The notes: a model not told the origin generated them from the letters alone. DNA of 64,000 nt from Lytechinus pictus (GCF_037042905.1 NC_087245.1:26846501-26910500), one strand, 5' to 3'. Shown: positions 34,801 to 50,370, counted from the stretch's first letter. A program made the numbers and translations.

Positions 34801-36500
34801 CCTTAAGGTGGTACTTATTCGTGCGGGGAGGGGGGGGGGGTTGACTTGCAAGTTGGAAGTTGTCCTGGATGGAAGTGACCCTAGACAACACTACGCATAT
34901 TGACTTGAGAAAGATTATTCTAAACACCCCATGTTATCGTCTTGAACATATTGTTATCTCTCTCGGCAGGAAACACTGTGAGTGTGAAGCACGGGCGAAA
35001 TTTTTAATTTTAAATAATGACCTGAAGTTTTTCTTTCTTTCTTATTATTTCCCTCACCTTATTTAATTATATTGGCTTCGTCTTTCTTTTTTCTATCTTT
35101 CTTCTTTTTCTACCCTCCTTCCCTTATTTGCGCGGCCAATAGAGGGGGTGGGGCAGTTGCTTCGCCCCCTTCCCCTGGATCCGCCAATAACCGCCTCCAA
35201 CGGTAGGGAGGGACTTCGTGTAAAAACAGAATATAAAAGTCACGTTTATACGGCATTCGAAAACATATTTCTTGGGAATTAAACTTAAAAATCTCCGCGA
35301 AGGACAATAAACATGACTTAAAAAAATAATCGTTTTAAGTATGTGAGCAAGGAAAATTATTCCTACATTGCAAGAAAACGTAGAAAAGAAAAATGTAGGG
35401 TTAAATAAAATGTACGTTTCCCGGGGAATGGGGTATACTTGTTGACGGACGTGAGGCTACCATCTATACACTAAATTCACTTATAAGTATATCCTGCCCC
35501 ATTTGTTGCGAAAAGTTTCATTTTTTTAATGATATTTACAATTTAAGAAAAGAAACTTGCCGTCACCTCTTATTTTGTCTTCAAATAAGTAAACATTTTC
35601 TTTATTTTTAGGGTCCACATGCATGGGAAAATTATTTTCCCCTATGCCCCCCCCCCCCCTCCCCATTCCGGCACATATATTAAACATCTACTTTGGAACC
35701 TTTCCATAAAGGTTCTTCATACGGCAGTTGAGCACGTAAAGAAGTTTTTGGGGTACCCTTCTCCAGAGTTCCAAATACAGGAAAAAAAGGGTTTAATTCG
35801 CACCTTTTTCCTAAGAATGAATTGTTATGATTGTTATGGCAAAAGTGGTAATGATCAAGTTTTGCGGTATTTTTAATAATTCTTCGAGTGTAAGTCGACA
35901 AAGCGTTATAGGCCTACATCATATTCATATTCTCACAAGCCTATACGGGCAGACCAATCGATATGATGGTTTTGTAATGTGTAAATATTGTCACATCTTG
36001 TAGAGATTGACATACCGCCAGATGTTTAGGAGAATATCAAACACTATTGGAAAATCTCAAATCTTGACAGTCGGCTTAACAAATACGAAGTGATTTACAG
36101 AATAAATCAATTGGGATCTCTCCCACTGTCAAATTTTCAAACAAATCAAAATTCTAATTTACTAACGCCTGCACACAGATTACAAATTCATGACAAAGTT
36201 GTTTGCCCCTTCAGACAATGCCATTCCCTTTCCCTTAAAAGTATGGCATTGGAAACAGCTTTGTCTGTATAGGATTTTAGAAGAGTACAAAATAGGGGCG
36301 AGTAAAGAAATATGAGATATACACTAATATGTACACGTTTTCAAGAGCCTCTTAAAATCGTGATTTGGCAGAAGTCATCTGATCATTAATGACAGAAACG
36401 GAGATCTAATGTGGCACGGTTAATTGGAATGCTTTGACTCAATCAGAAGCCTTCGTTACTCCTTCATCTTGTTTCATTTTAGGAAGTGAATAACCTGAAA
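34801..36500. other. Intergenic, with poly-G/C repeat ends
   Basis: Poly-G at 34827-34839, a GGCCAATAGAGGGGGTGGGG to TTCCCCTGGATCCGCC inverted end at about 35130-35186, and a poly-C tract at 35647-35660. No gene recognised. Confidence 0.45.
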
Positions 36501-36505
36501 ATAAC

Positions 36506-39500
36506 ATGGCGTTTGTTATTTTCTTCATAGGTCTATTCTTCCCTCGTGTTGCATATTCTGGTAAGTTTAAGAGACCCGTCGCATATGCATTTATTTAACA
36601 AAAATAAAAATGTTCATGTACGTTTAATTTTGTATGTTTGTCTTGAAGTTTAAACCTGATTTTAGTGACTGGAGTACATATCAAACTTCGAAATAAAATG
36701 TTCTTGAGAGGGATTTATTTTTATATTTACTATTGAAAAAAGACAAATTCGGCTATTTTTTATTATCATTGACTGAATGGATATGCGGCTGCATTTATCG
36801 TTATCATTTTATAAGTAGGTAGATAAAAAAGGGCGACGAGCTCATTAATTGATTGATTAGTTGGTTGAACGTCATAACCATCACATCATCTACTGTTTCT
36901 TCGTCGACGTCATCATCACCACCACCTTCATCATCACCATCATCATTATCATCATACTCATCATCGTCATCACCACCATCATCATCTCATCATCATCATC
37001 ACCATCTTCGGGGACCTATGGGTGACGAACTCATTAATTGATTGATTAGTTGGTTGATCGTCATCAACATCACACCATCATCAACTGTTTCTTCGTCGAC
37101 GTCATCATCACCACCACCATCATCATCACCATCATCATTATCATCATACTCAACATCACCATCACCATCATTATCATCATCATCACCACCATCATCATCT
37201 CATCATCACCATCATCATCATCATCTCGTTGCACCCGGTCAGAGGAAGTCGGGTCTTCTCGTCACCCTCCTCCACGCACTTCGATTATTCATCTATTCCA
37301 GATCCACTTTTTATGTCCTCTTCTTTATTAACTGTTTATAGAATAGCAATCGGACTTTTTGACAAATAATCCCCCGCCAGAGGGGGACAGAGGGCAGCCA
37401 CCTATTATATGATTTATCAATTGATGGAATAAAATAGGGAAAGGGGGAAGAGGGACGCAAAGGAATAAAGCTAATACCATATACCTCTGTTTGTGTCGAA
37501 ATTTACATCACCTTTAGGTCATCCCATACCCTCTTTTATTTCAAAATACCATGGCGCCACCCTGGTTATATCCATCAATATTTTTTCATTGACTAATTCT
37601 GCTTTGTCTGCATATAATTATACAGCTATCATTGCCCGTCCCGCGGATCTCATTGATAACTGTCAATCATTTGAAACCGGTGACGATCTGAGCTACAATT
37701 GGGTGCTTCCTCGTCTCAGTCATGACGTGAAATTCGTCAAGTTTGAGGTGAGGGCTGAGCATGGAGCTCTAATCGGACTATCAAGACAAAATATGGTCCT
37801 GGATTCAATGTACGAAATCGGTAAGATGGTGTCTTGCTTTCGATATTTCATGATATAGAGTCAAAGAATAAGCAGGTTGATAACGAAAATGAAATGAGAA
37901 AAGATTACATATCTTCTAATGTAATCTTGTTTACTTTTCTAGTTTCTTGATAGGGACCTCCCCCCCCCCCAAAAAAAAAAAAGAGTCAAGAACAAAATGC
38001 ATTTACTTAGCACAATGTTCATACTTGGTTGGAATTTGGGATGCATGCGAGGAATCGGTGAATGGACGGCATGAATAGTAATTAGTACTATGAAAAAGGC
38101 ATGGAAATTAATTTGTCTTTTACAATCAAAGCGTTCATGAAATTAGATTACTTTTAATTAAACTCATGTTTTAATCATTCAACACCTGCTTTGTTGGAAA
38201 AGGGGAAATATATAACTTTTCACAATAGACGTGTATTTTTTTGCAGATGAATTGAATGTATCCTTATCTTCGATTTTTGTTAAATTTAATTCACGATTGT
38301 AAAGTATACATATACCAAACTGATTTTAAACCTACATTTTTATATCTCCGGATAAACTCCTAATTGTGTCTCTAGTATAGTAATTACGTAAGAAAATTGC
38401 ATTTTTAAACAATGGTGTTGTTATATTACTTCTAAATTTCCAAGAAATTGGAGCCAACTTCAACTCAAGGTCTATCATCCGCCGGTGTCGTCAGTGCATC
38501 GCAACTGCAGTCGACAACGAACCGGGCCGGTTGAGTGGAACCGAATCGCGGATGTTTTGGATACTCGTTTACCAGGGAATCGTGGCAGTCGGTTCCGACA
38601 ACTCTTTGGATCCGTTCTTGGTATGGATAGACCGGTATCCGCTTGAAATCAATCATGTCGGGTTTACAACAGGTGGCGTTGCAGGCTGGTGGAAGTTTTC
38701 AAAATATCCAGGTGACACGAAAATCATTATTTACAATTTGTCTTGTGATACTTCGGTGATGTTTTGTTCCTTTCTTTGTTTATTGTTTTTCCCCTCTCTA
38801 TTAGTCTAATTTCAAACTAGAAAGAACACAGTAGCCAAGTGTGTTCAGAGTGTGGATTCACAGTGTGGAACACAAGAGAAATCACCTTAACATTTTAAAA
38901 TTTTAGCACGTAAACAGTGTGAATCAAATATTTACACAGTCGAACAGTCACACAGTCAAGGTGTCCACAGTGTGTATATTTCTTCACACTGTTGAATTTT
39001 GGCACACTATGTGATCACACTTTGTTACACTGTGTTCTGTCCAGCAGGATTAAGTTTCTTATGTCATAAAAAGAGATTCACTCTTATTTACCAAGTGTAA
39101 ATCTACACAGTTCCATTGTTTTCAATGAAAGAATCAACCAAACTATTCCCTAATCTATCATCGATTCCTCCAGGAACTTTCACATACTCAACTACAGGAG
39201 ATAACTGCGTTGTGTATCCATTTGTAAATATTCCGAATGGGGATTTCGAGATTGACTTCTCACTCAAGTGGAAGGGTACAGCTGCACTGGAACTAGCTGA
39301 AGAACAAAACTCAAAGAATTGTTACTTTATTGGTAAGTGTATCATGCAAATCTATGTTTGTTTTATTGTGGAGAGGGGGTACAGTTGAGCCCCCACAAGT
39401 GGTATTATGGGGGTGTATGATCTTTAAATTTGAGTAATAGCCAAGTGAAAATACAAAAACAAGAATAAAAAGAATAAAGCAGTTATAAGAATATGTGGAA

Positions 39501-42500
39501 ATAATTTTCTTTAGGTCTTAGTGTAGCTATACATTTATTTTCGATTTTGAAAAATAAGTTATACTTGCGTTTGGGGGAACTCCGATTCTTTCACAGTACA
39601 CTGTCACCGCCCTGCTTACTGCGTGGCCCATGCATGATTTTTTAAAAATAAAATTGTCCACAAACTTGTATCATCTTTCAGACTTTCACTTGGCTACTGA
39701 CTGAAATGTATCTTCTGACGTCCCTGAACAATTTCTAATATATATATATATATATATATAATTCAAACTTGGGTCCTATAAAGAGGTATTTAAAATCTGT
39801 AAAAGTGCGCTAAAGGGGGTAGGGGAAGGCGGGGTAAGTTGATCATAGGGGCAAGTTGAGCCACCACCCCCAGGCCAATAATGAATGAGTCAGATTTTGT
39901 GCTGGTGACATGCATAGATGACCCATTACATAACCCTAAACCCCACCACATTGTTTTCAACTTTGAAACAAAAAGTACTTTTTTAGAGGAAAAAATACTA
40001 ATTTCAGCCAAAAGAGTAAAAAAGGGTGTGAAATAGATCAGTGCTTTTTACCGACACACGTCTCTAAATATGATAAAGAAATAAGAACAGTATTGTTAGT
40101 CCAGGTATGGATTCTCATTCTTGACATAGTCTTTTACATGATGGATGCATAAGAAATGTGTGGATGTGAAAATATCGCATAAGTTCGGACTGGGGTAATT
40201 TGTGCTAGCCAACATGGGGCAAGTTGAGCCACGGTAATTCTTATGGTAATGTATAACAATAAAATAAAAAAAACCTTAAAAAGCCATTGATATGCAGGCA
40301 GAACGGAGTAAATTCACATGACATTTCTTTTACTTTTAGAGGATGTTAGTATTTATAGAGAATTAGCAAGTGAAAATACTTTAAATAACAAAATGACTTG
40401 CCGGTTCTTCCCGCATACATTTCGTACATGGTTTTTGTGGCTCAACTTACCCCACAGATGGAGCAAGTTTGACATCGTTTTTTCAAAGGTCACAATGACT
40501 TTCAGTGTGGGGGTAGAAAGTTATATATAGGTGAAAAATATTTCCCATGAATCAAATTTAAAGGCAAGGTACTTAATACTACAATATTATTATATTATCA
40601 TATCAATTCTAACATGCAAAATGCAAAAAGTGTCACAACTTACCCCGCCTTCCCCTATCATTTACTTTGTGTATTATGACACTTCGCCATTAGTCCACAA
40701 GAAATGATTGTAAACATTGTGCGTACGTAGAATTAAAAAAAAAAGAATTATACTTTACTCCAATCCAATCCAGTCAAAAGGCCATTTGAGAAAGATTTTC
40801 CTTTCGATTACAAACCTCTGCGCATACACTATTCCATGTTTGGGTCGCTAAATCAATAATTAAACACTTCAGAATAATCAGCTTAGTCCATGCAATTCAT
40901 TGTCCCCTGCAGCAAAATTGATGATACTCTCAAACGAAATTCTGGAAAAAGCATCTACATTTATTATGATTTATTTTGCCTCAGACACTTAAATAATTCT
41001 CAGATATATAAATGAATTTATATTCTTAAAAGATCAGTGTATATATGGGTTTTAAGTCCTATTTTCTTGTATTTGTAGGAATTGATGATGCAGATACGAA
41101 TACATTTGATAGTACTGCTTTGTATTGCATTCTACCATTTCTATGGATATAATATTTTATAAACTGCACATTGTATTACGAAGTCTTTGTTCATGCGGAA
41201 AATGAATACGACCTCTCGGCCGAAATCCGCATCAACGAGCATCCAGTTGCCTCGACCACCTACTCGCCCCGCCAATCGATAGAAAGTGAAGATCCGGTAA
41301 ACTTCTATGTTAGGGTGGAGGATGAAATCCTTCAAGTTGGTGAGAGGTACCGGGAGCCTTTCCTGGAGTTACCAGGAGTAAATACGTCTCTTATTCGGCA
41401 CCTGGGCTTTTCTTCCTTTGTCTCCGATTCCGCTGATTGGTATTTTCCCGATATGGTTCCGGATGTCATTGGTAACTACGATTCTTAATATTTTATCTGT
41501 TGATTTCCTTCTGTTTGTCTTTCTTCGTCTGTATATCGGTATCGTTATCATCCCTCTCTTTTCCATAATTATGTACATGAGGTATATCTCTGTTGGTCTC
41601 GGCTGTCTATATGTCTCTATCTGATGTTATAATCTTTGTTCTGCTTGTAGGTCTATAACATATCTTGGTCTCCCTTTGTTGTCATTTGTCTGTATATTTC
41701 TCTATGTATGTACATGTATGTATCAATCTGAGCTTTTCTGTTTATATCTGTATGCATGTCTGTCTGTCTGTATGTCCCATTTCGCTATATAGCCCTTCAC
41801 TCAGTTCTCCTAATTGCTTCATGTTTCTTTCTTCTGTAAAAGGAAGTATCAATACAACTCATAGATTACAAACAATGAAGCGAGAGGTAAACAGTTCAAT
41901 TGAGACAGGTGATGAATAACGATGAGAAAAAATGAGAGTGGACAAATAGGAAAGAAGGAAAATTAGTATGAAAGAGAGATAGATTTATCTATTACCCCTA
42001 CTTTTTATTCCGAGCTATGAATCTAACTCACTTTTGGCTTGTCTTGTCCCCCTTTCAATAATTATACGCAATCACTGTTTTCTGCTAAGGAATATAATTT
42101 TATATTGATTTTACAGGATATGCAAAGTCCCTGGCAAACGTAGAAGACTGTCTTTGTTATCGAGGTGAGATATTCAAGATTTTCCTCGTCATTGTCGCTG
42201 GCCTTTGACGTCTAGTCCTAGGCCTCGGGGTATGATGTCAAACGAGACCAGGGTATCATTTCAGAAATAAGATATCGATAATAATTGTAAAAAAAATTCT
42301 GACTATTTTATTTTTCACGGAACATCATCTGCAGTAATTCTCTATCTTGGCATTGACCTCGATGACAATTATGTGGCATTGGATTTGGCCTTGTCTTTGG
42401 GATTAGAAGTCTAATCCTTTTTATCAGCCTTGGAGGTCTGAGGAACTCGTTAAACAAAATCATCAGTAAATATAGTGATGATGATAATGATATTGATGAT

Positions 42501-45500
42501 AATGATAATATTAATAATAATACATGGAGGAGGTGTCGGGTTTCTGTACAAAAAGAATCTCACTGTCACTGAAAACCACTTAGTTGATCGTGCCAGTTTT
42601 GAATACATGTCTGTGACTGTATCTAGTGGTACGACTTCTCTTGAGGTTTTGGTAATTTACAGACCACCTGGTTTCAAATGTTTTTCAATGTTCATGAACG
42701 AATTTTCGGATTTGCTGGATGAAAGATTATATACATTATCTCCTTTGGTTATAACTGGAGATTTAAATACACATCTAGATGATCTTTCTTCCCAGCACAC
42801 CCGAGGATTCAATGACCTTATCGACAGACATGGACTGCGCCAGTTAGTGACAGAGTCTACCCATGACCGTGGCCACATTCTTGATGTCATCCTGGTCAGG
42901 AACTCTGACAGACTGCTCCATAGTCGTCCGCGTGTCATACTTGGTATATCTGATCATCTCGCCATTAACTGTTTTCTCCGTTTTGACAAGCCCAAATGTG
43001 ATGTTTCCACATTCTCCTCTCGCAATATCAAGAGCATCAACAGGAATTACTTCATCAATGATATCAAAGACAGTAACATCATGTCTTCTGCTTCAGAGAG
43101 TGTAGATGCCGCTGTCTTACGTTACAACTTGGGACTCGGCACGTTGTTAGACTCTCATGCACCAGCCAGGACTCGTAAAGCAAGATCACACCAACAAAGT
43201 CCCTGGTACAGCCATGACATCACTGAAGCCAAGAAAGAGCGGCGGAGACTGGAGAGGAAATGGCGTGAAAACGGAAAGCTTGAGATTCACCGACAGATTT
43301 TTCAAACTCAGAGAGACCGGGTGAACTATCTTGTTTCGAAAGCGAAACGTATATACCACACCAAGCTCATCGAAGAATGCGGAAAAGACAACAAGAAGCT
43401 CTATAATGTCGCCAACCGACTCCTCAACCGGAAGCAAGCATCTCTTCTACCCACGCACTACGACGGCAATTTATTAGTAGAATCTTTTAGTAATTTTTTC
43501 CATGATAAGGTTAAAAATATTAGAGAATGTCTCAACCCAATTGTCATACCACCAGAACCTGTCACCTCTTCCACTTTGTCAACAATCCAGCACACCTCCG
43601 CTGATGAAGTCCTTTCACTTTTACGTAAATTGCCTCCAAAATCCTGTCCCTCAGATCCCATTCCTACAACTCTTTTAAAAGAATGCGCATCGACCGTTGC
43701 CCCAATCATATCTCAAATCATTAATCTCAGCATAGACCAAGCCACAGTACCCTCAGTTTTGAAAACTGCACTCGTTCGACCGTTGCTCAAAAAGCCGTCT
43801 TTAGACCATGAATCTTTGAAAAATTACCGACCTGTGTGTAATCTGCCATTTTTATTCAAAGTTCTCGAGAGAGTTGTTTTCTCTAGACTTTCCGACTATT
43901 TGCTTGAAAACAATTTACTTGACCCTCTACAATCTGCCTATCGCCCCCATCACAGCGTCGAGACTTTGCTCGTTAACGTGTCTAACTCCATTCTTCAAGA
44001 TATGGATTCCGGTCGTGTCGCGGCCATGGTCCTCCTCGATCTGTCCTCGGCCTTCGATACCATTGACCATCAGATTCTTCTGAATACACTGGAAAGTTTG
44101 GGTGTCCAAGCCAAAGCACTTGATTGGTTTAGATCATACCTTTCTAGCCATTCCCATTCTGTATACCTGAATGGCTTTACTTCCTCCTCTAGGTCGATAG
44201 TCTGTGGAGTACCCCAAGGCTCTGTGGGCGGGCCCACATTATTTTCTATTTACCTCACCGGTCTCCGGAATGTTTTCTCACGCTATCAAGTGCGTTACCA
44301 TCTCTACGCAGATGATATACAAATCCTAGTCTCTTTTCCACCAATCCAAACCCAAGCTATTCAAACCTTGCATCATTTGGAACAATGTGTCGCTGATATT
44401 GTCTCTTGGTTGAAGTCGCATTCACTGTCCCTAAATCACAGTAAATGCGAGTTCCTCCTTTTTGGTTCAAAAGCGCAGCTGAAAAAATTGAATATCGTCT
44501 CCATTTCCATTTCGGGTTATACAGTTCCTTTGTCTGATTCTTGCCGCGATCTTGGCGCTATGCTTGATTCACAAATGACCATGTCAAAGCAAATCACCAA
44601 CATCTGTAGATCGGTTCGCTACCAATTACGTAATATCGGTTTTATCCGTAAATATTTAACTCGTTCTTCAACAGAAAAGATTGTCCATTCGTTAATTTCT
44701 TCCCGCCTTGACTTTGGCAACAGCCTTCTCTACAACCTACCAAATACTTCAATATCACAGCTACAAAAACTACAAAATGCAGCTGCACGCATTATTTCTG
44801 GGACAAAGAAACACTCTCATATTACACCTATCCTTCAGAAGCTTCATTGGCTACCGGTCAAGGAACGCATTGTTTTCAAAATCCTTCTCTTCGTCCACCA
44901 CATTATTTACGGAACTGCCCCCCAATACAACATATCCTTATTGCACCAGTACCAACCAATACGTACCTTACGCTCTTCCAACTCTGTCCTTCTTCAAATA
45001 CCTTCTTCCAAGAAATCCTGGGGGGATCGTGCTTTTGCTCACGCAGCACCCACGCTATGGAATTCCCTTCCTTTGGTCTTGAGGAATTCCAATACTACTT
45101 CATCTTTTAAAACTAACTTAAAAACCTACTTGTTTAACACTGCATTCTGAAGACAGGCATTCATTTATCTATTTCAACTTCAATTTTTCTTGTTCTAGTT
45201 CACTTGTTTCTTACATTAAATTATAATTCTAGCTCCTCTTTTTCAAGCGCCTTGAGCATTTCAACAAAGTGGATAATGGCGCTATATAAATCTCATGTAT
45301 TATTATTATTATTATTATAACATTTATAAGGCGCTTACTACTGGTGTTTCTAAGCGCACTGTGTTCTGTTTATGGTTTGTACTTGGGTTAAAAAAAAAAA
45401 GTGGCAGGGGATAATGAAACAGGTAATACTACTATACTAATAATAAAAAATCAAAACTGGTGTGCACCTCCAATTGACCGACCCACAACTGTGAATCATT

Positions 45501-48500
45501 TATTAAACTGGTAGGTTTTGAGTAGGGTTTTGAACTGATTCACAGACTTGGCATTATGAATGTAAGATGGTAGCTTATTCCAAAGGGAAGGGGCAATTGA
45601 AGAAAAAGCGCGGTCACCATATTTTGTAGAGGTTCGAGGTCCAGGATTTAACTGCATTGTAGACGATGAACGAAGAGGTCTTGAGAAGGTACTATAGCGT
45701 AAGGAAATGAGATCTGTAAGATATTTTGGGGCTTGGCCATTGAGAATTTTGTAGGTGAGAAGGAGAACTTTGAAAGAGATACGGTGATGTATGGGGAGCC
45801 AATGAAGAGAACGCAGAATTGGAGTTATGTGCTCGGATTTCCTACTGAGAGAGACTAATCTAGCGGCAGAGTTTTGAACCCGTTGAAGTGGAACAAGGTA
45901 TGTATGAGGGAGGTTGGACAATATTGAGTTACAGTAATGTAGGTGACAGGAAACAAATGCATGTGTTAGTTTAGCAGTTATGGGTCGGTCAAGTAATTTC
46001 CTAATCCTTCCAATTTTAAAAATACCATATGACGCAGACCAGCAAATTTGCTTGATATGATCTTGAAGTGTATAATTGTTGTCAATCATTACATCAAGGT
46101 CGCGTACACACTCACTGCCCTTCAGGGAAACATTATCAGTAGATAAGTCCGGGAATGGAGTAGTGTTTCTGAATTTTGAGGATATGTGTATAATCTCAGA
46201 TTTTCGTTCATTAAGGCAGAGTTTGTTATTCAGAGACCAAATTTTAATGTCTTCAAGGCAGCTATGGGGCTTTATGGGCTGCTTCAGCCTTCGCATTGGG
46301 TTTGAGAGTAACATAAATTTGTGTGTCATCAGCGTACATTACGTGCTGAACACCTTGGTGAGAATCTATGAGTTTGGACAGTGGACTGGTATAAAGAATA
46401 AAAAGGAGTGGACCGACTACGGAACCCTGCGGAACGCCACAAATTAAGGGGAATGGTTCAGAAACCGTATCATTAATAATTACTTGTTAGGACCGACCAT
46501 GAAGATATGAGCGGATCCATTCCAAGACAGTTCCCGTGATGGAGAATTCCTTCTCAAGGCGATTTAGTAGCAGACTGTGGTCAATAGTGTCAAAAGCGGC
46601 TGTGTAATCAAGAAGGACCAATGCTATTTCGTCGCCCTTGTCCACAGCCAGCAGAAAGTCGTTGAAAAGTTTGACCAACGCAGTCTCTGTCGAGTGATGG
46701 TTCCTGTAAGAAGACTGAGGCACAGGAAACTTGCCGAATCCCTCAAGGTGAACTCTGAACTGTGACGATACAATTCTCTCAAGGACCTTACCGAGGAAAG
46801 GAAGGTTTGCGATGGGACGGTAGTTATTTAGCGAATTTGGGTCGAGTGTAGGCTTCTTTAGGAGAGGAAGGAGTAGAGATGACTTGAATGGTTCGGGAAA
46901 CAGATCGGAGGACAAAGAAATGTTGAACAGCTTAGTGATGAGAGGCAGGATATCGTGAAGAGTGTCTTTCAATAACCAGGTCGGAATTGTCGAAATGATG
47001 ATGATCATAGGCATACATGTCACATATATTTCTTTTAATGATTGTATTAATCACTCAAGTCCTTATTGTCAGCCATTCGACTTTCTATATTAAAATAGTT
47101 GTTATGAATTTATAGCGACCGGAGTGTTTGCACTAAATTAGTATACCTCTCAGTAGGAACTTTAGAACTCTGTGTATTATTGAATCAATGAAAAGACTGA
47201 CAAGGATGGGCAAAAGTATTTAGTTTTAGCAATAATGTTTCTGCTAATTGTATATTTTATTTCATACACATCGTTCCTTGTACTCATCGAAAAGACCCTT
47301 GTCCTGTACAGAATCTCACAAAATTCATCCCTCATACAGAAGGGAAGACGTCAATAGGCAGAATTGATGTAATTGTTGGGGCAAGGGGCACTACCCCCTG
47401 GATTCCCGCCTTTGCTATAGGGTCACCTAACTACAGTGCGTATCAAAAAAAAGTTTACACTTTGAAAAAGCCCTGGGAATTCAAAAATATACAACATGTG
47501 GGTAAATTTTTCACATATAATCTTAGGTTTGAGTCTCATCTATCCAATGAAAGTAAAAGTTTTGACAGAATGTTACACTTGAGTGAGCACTGTCCATTTT
47601 TGTAAAGCTCGCAGATATCTGTTTGCGCAGAAATGCTCGTTTTCACGCTGTGTCAAGGGGAAAGGGCGAAATCAAACTTACCCTGCGAAACATTTCTTAT
47701 ACGTTTCCCTTGCACTTTTAGTCAATTGAAATAAAACGGATACATTCAAGCATTTTGCAATAATTTTGCCACCAAAATTGAAATTTCAACATTTAGTAAG
47801 CACAACCTTTACCCATTTTTGTGCGAGCTGAATCTAAGGAAATAACTGAATCTGAACAAAAGTTTATATCAGACATTTCTAGCATTTTTTCACTGAGTTT
47901 TATCATTTAAAGTGGGTTTACATTTCATTTTCAATTTAATACTTGTTTCTCCACACTTTTCCCAAGCTTAGCAACGATTAACAAAATTAAAATCAAGCCT
48001 AAGCCATTTCATGTAAATCACAGCTCAGTGTAAAGCAAATATCGTCTCGATGGTCTCTGTGTGTGGGGGAGTGGGGTGGGGCACAATGCACTCTTCGAAG
48101 TGTTTTGGGCAAGGAAACAAGTTTAAAAAGGTAAAAGATATCTTCAAATCAATTTTACTAGCTAAATTCCACGTTTTCTTCATGATTAACGTCTTCTTTT
48201 ATTTGCATAACTATTTCAAAGTTCTGCGCAAATAATTTTTCACTAAATTTTCAAAAGTAAGTGGTGCTCACTCAAGCAGAAATATGTTTTGACAGTTATA
48301 TGGTCATTTGCTTAAATGGATCTGTACCAATGTGAAAATGTGGAACAATCTTCAGGATATTACAAATGTATAATTTTACAGGATTTTTTCAAAGTGTAAA
48401 CTTTTTTTGATACGCACTGTATAGTCTCATGCCCTCGGTCGATAGTAACCGACGTGAATAAAAAGCTTTGGATATAGGTGGAAAAAAAAACACCAAATAG

Positions 48501-50332
48501 CAGAATTGTAAAACTCAAGTCCGCCTGCACCACAAGACTGAATGGCGGGCTGAAATTCTACAACGCCATGTGACCCCCTTAATATGAACGTTGTGTATTC
48601 TTCACCTATATTAGACGTACAAGTGTTTTACACTGACGGAGTGAGCGCATCCTTGTTGGCCATCCACGGATACACAATGGGAGAGTACGAGCTTCAGTTT
48701 AAACTGAAGGCAGAAGGGCGAGCCAGGATTATCCTCACGGATTCACCAATGGGATCAACTGATGGTTATAATATTGGTAAGAAAGGGGGCTCTGAGGGGG
48801 GAAGAATATTGAGGTAGGGGCAGTCATTTTATACAGCTATGATAATGGATGTTCGAACACTTACCTAGAATTCGAGACCCCTTTGTTCAAGAACTTATTT
48901 TTATCTTTCCATGCTAGATCATCTTACCTGAATAAGGAGGCTTTCTTTACATCGTTCTTTAGATTTGTCTTCCTCAAAAGAACAGATTAGTGATATGAAT
49001 ACCATTTAAATAAATCCAACTCATTTCAATCCAACTCATTATCTGTCTGTGTTAGTCTTTGACGACGGCCGTGACTCCGGGGAATTTCAGACCTCCTATA
49101 TCTCCTTGAATGGTGTGGTACTTCAGAGCATAGAGAATGATCTTCTGAGCAAGTCTACCAATAGACCATTCTATATCAGGTAATGATAAAAAATAATCCC
49201 TCAATAAGTTTATAATAGCCACTAATTAAGTGATCCCACAATCAAGATTATATATTTCACACTGGATTTACCAAAATAATACATTTTAAGGAGATTTCAA
49301 TAACAGGCTCGTGTTTGTGACGGGTTTCGAATCTAAAGAAAATGGATATCTACTTCATCGGATACGAGGTGATTATTCTATTTTAGGTTTTATTTCATAA
49401 GAGTGGTTGAGTTGGTTTTATGTTCATATATCTATCTCTCTAAAGATTTTTTTTCAACAGTGGCCTTAATTGAGACCCATATCGAATAAATATAAGAACA
49501 GTGATCAACAAAATGGAATTAAATCAACATGATGGCTGTGCGCACTTGGCAAATATACCGGCAGTGCACTCATACTTGGAAGTTTAAATAATGTATTAAT
49601 GTTCGTAAGAAAATAGCGACTTTAAGAACGACTGGTGATCCTTTCTTGTGGTAAATTATATTCACCATTAAATGTTCATCGGTGATTATTTAGCGCGTAA
49701 GAAAGGTTCATCAGTCGTTCTTCAAGTTGCTCTTAACTTGCGAACAGCTTTATGAAACACCCACCAGTTACGCACAACACATGCTATCAGTGGGCAACAG
49801 GATGACAGTGGGCGTAGGCATTCACACTTGGCAAATATCATTTATTCAATTCTTCAAGTTTCATTGATGTATTCTTGATGCATTATTCCACTTTTATATA
49901 CCAGATATACTCAACAGACGCTATCAGTTGGCAATGAAGGCAGCCCTCCTATTCTCCTTGTGGAACAAGTACCATACGATTCTGTACAGTATATCCGCTT
50001 TCAAACAGAGCATGGCGAAAGAGGACGGTGGACATTCTATGATGTACAAGTTAAAAGCACCGGTAACTTTGTCGCAATTATTTTTGCAAATAAAATGTGT
50101 TAGTAGATATTATTCATTTTAAGTGCATGTCTCTAGATATTCGATAAGTGGACGTGTCAATTTTTTCCTTTTACTTGGCCTGGGTAGTATTACCTATCTA
50201 TCTTTCATTTACACCAGGGGCGTCTATCCATTTTTCATGTTTGGGGGCAAAATCTTGAATCAACGTTCCAAAGGCGCTCGATCACACAAAACAAAAAAAC
50301 AAACTCACGCACCCACCCACCCACACACACAC

Positions 50333-50370
<38 letters not shown>

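Noticed and set aside
41079-41183. A candidate exon 5 start at 41079 that reads [15 protein letters not shown] and then meets an in-frame TAA at 41150, which would imply a 51-bp insertion and a broken gene.
   Set aside because: The acceptor at 41183 (ACGAAG|TC) keeps phase 1 and starts the exon with V-F, as in the equivalent exons 8 and 11. No stop then occurs, so the earlier start is unnecessary.
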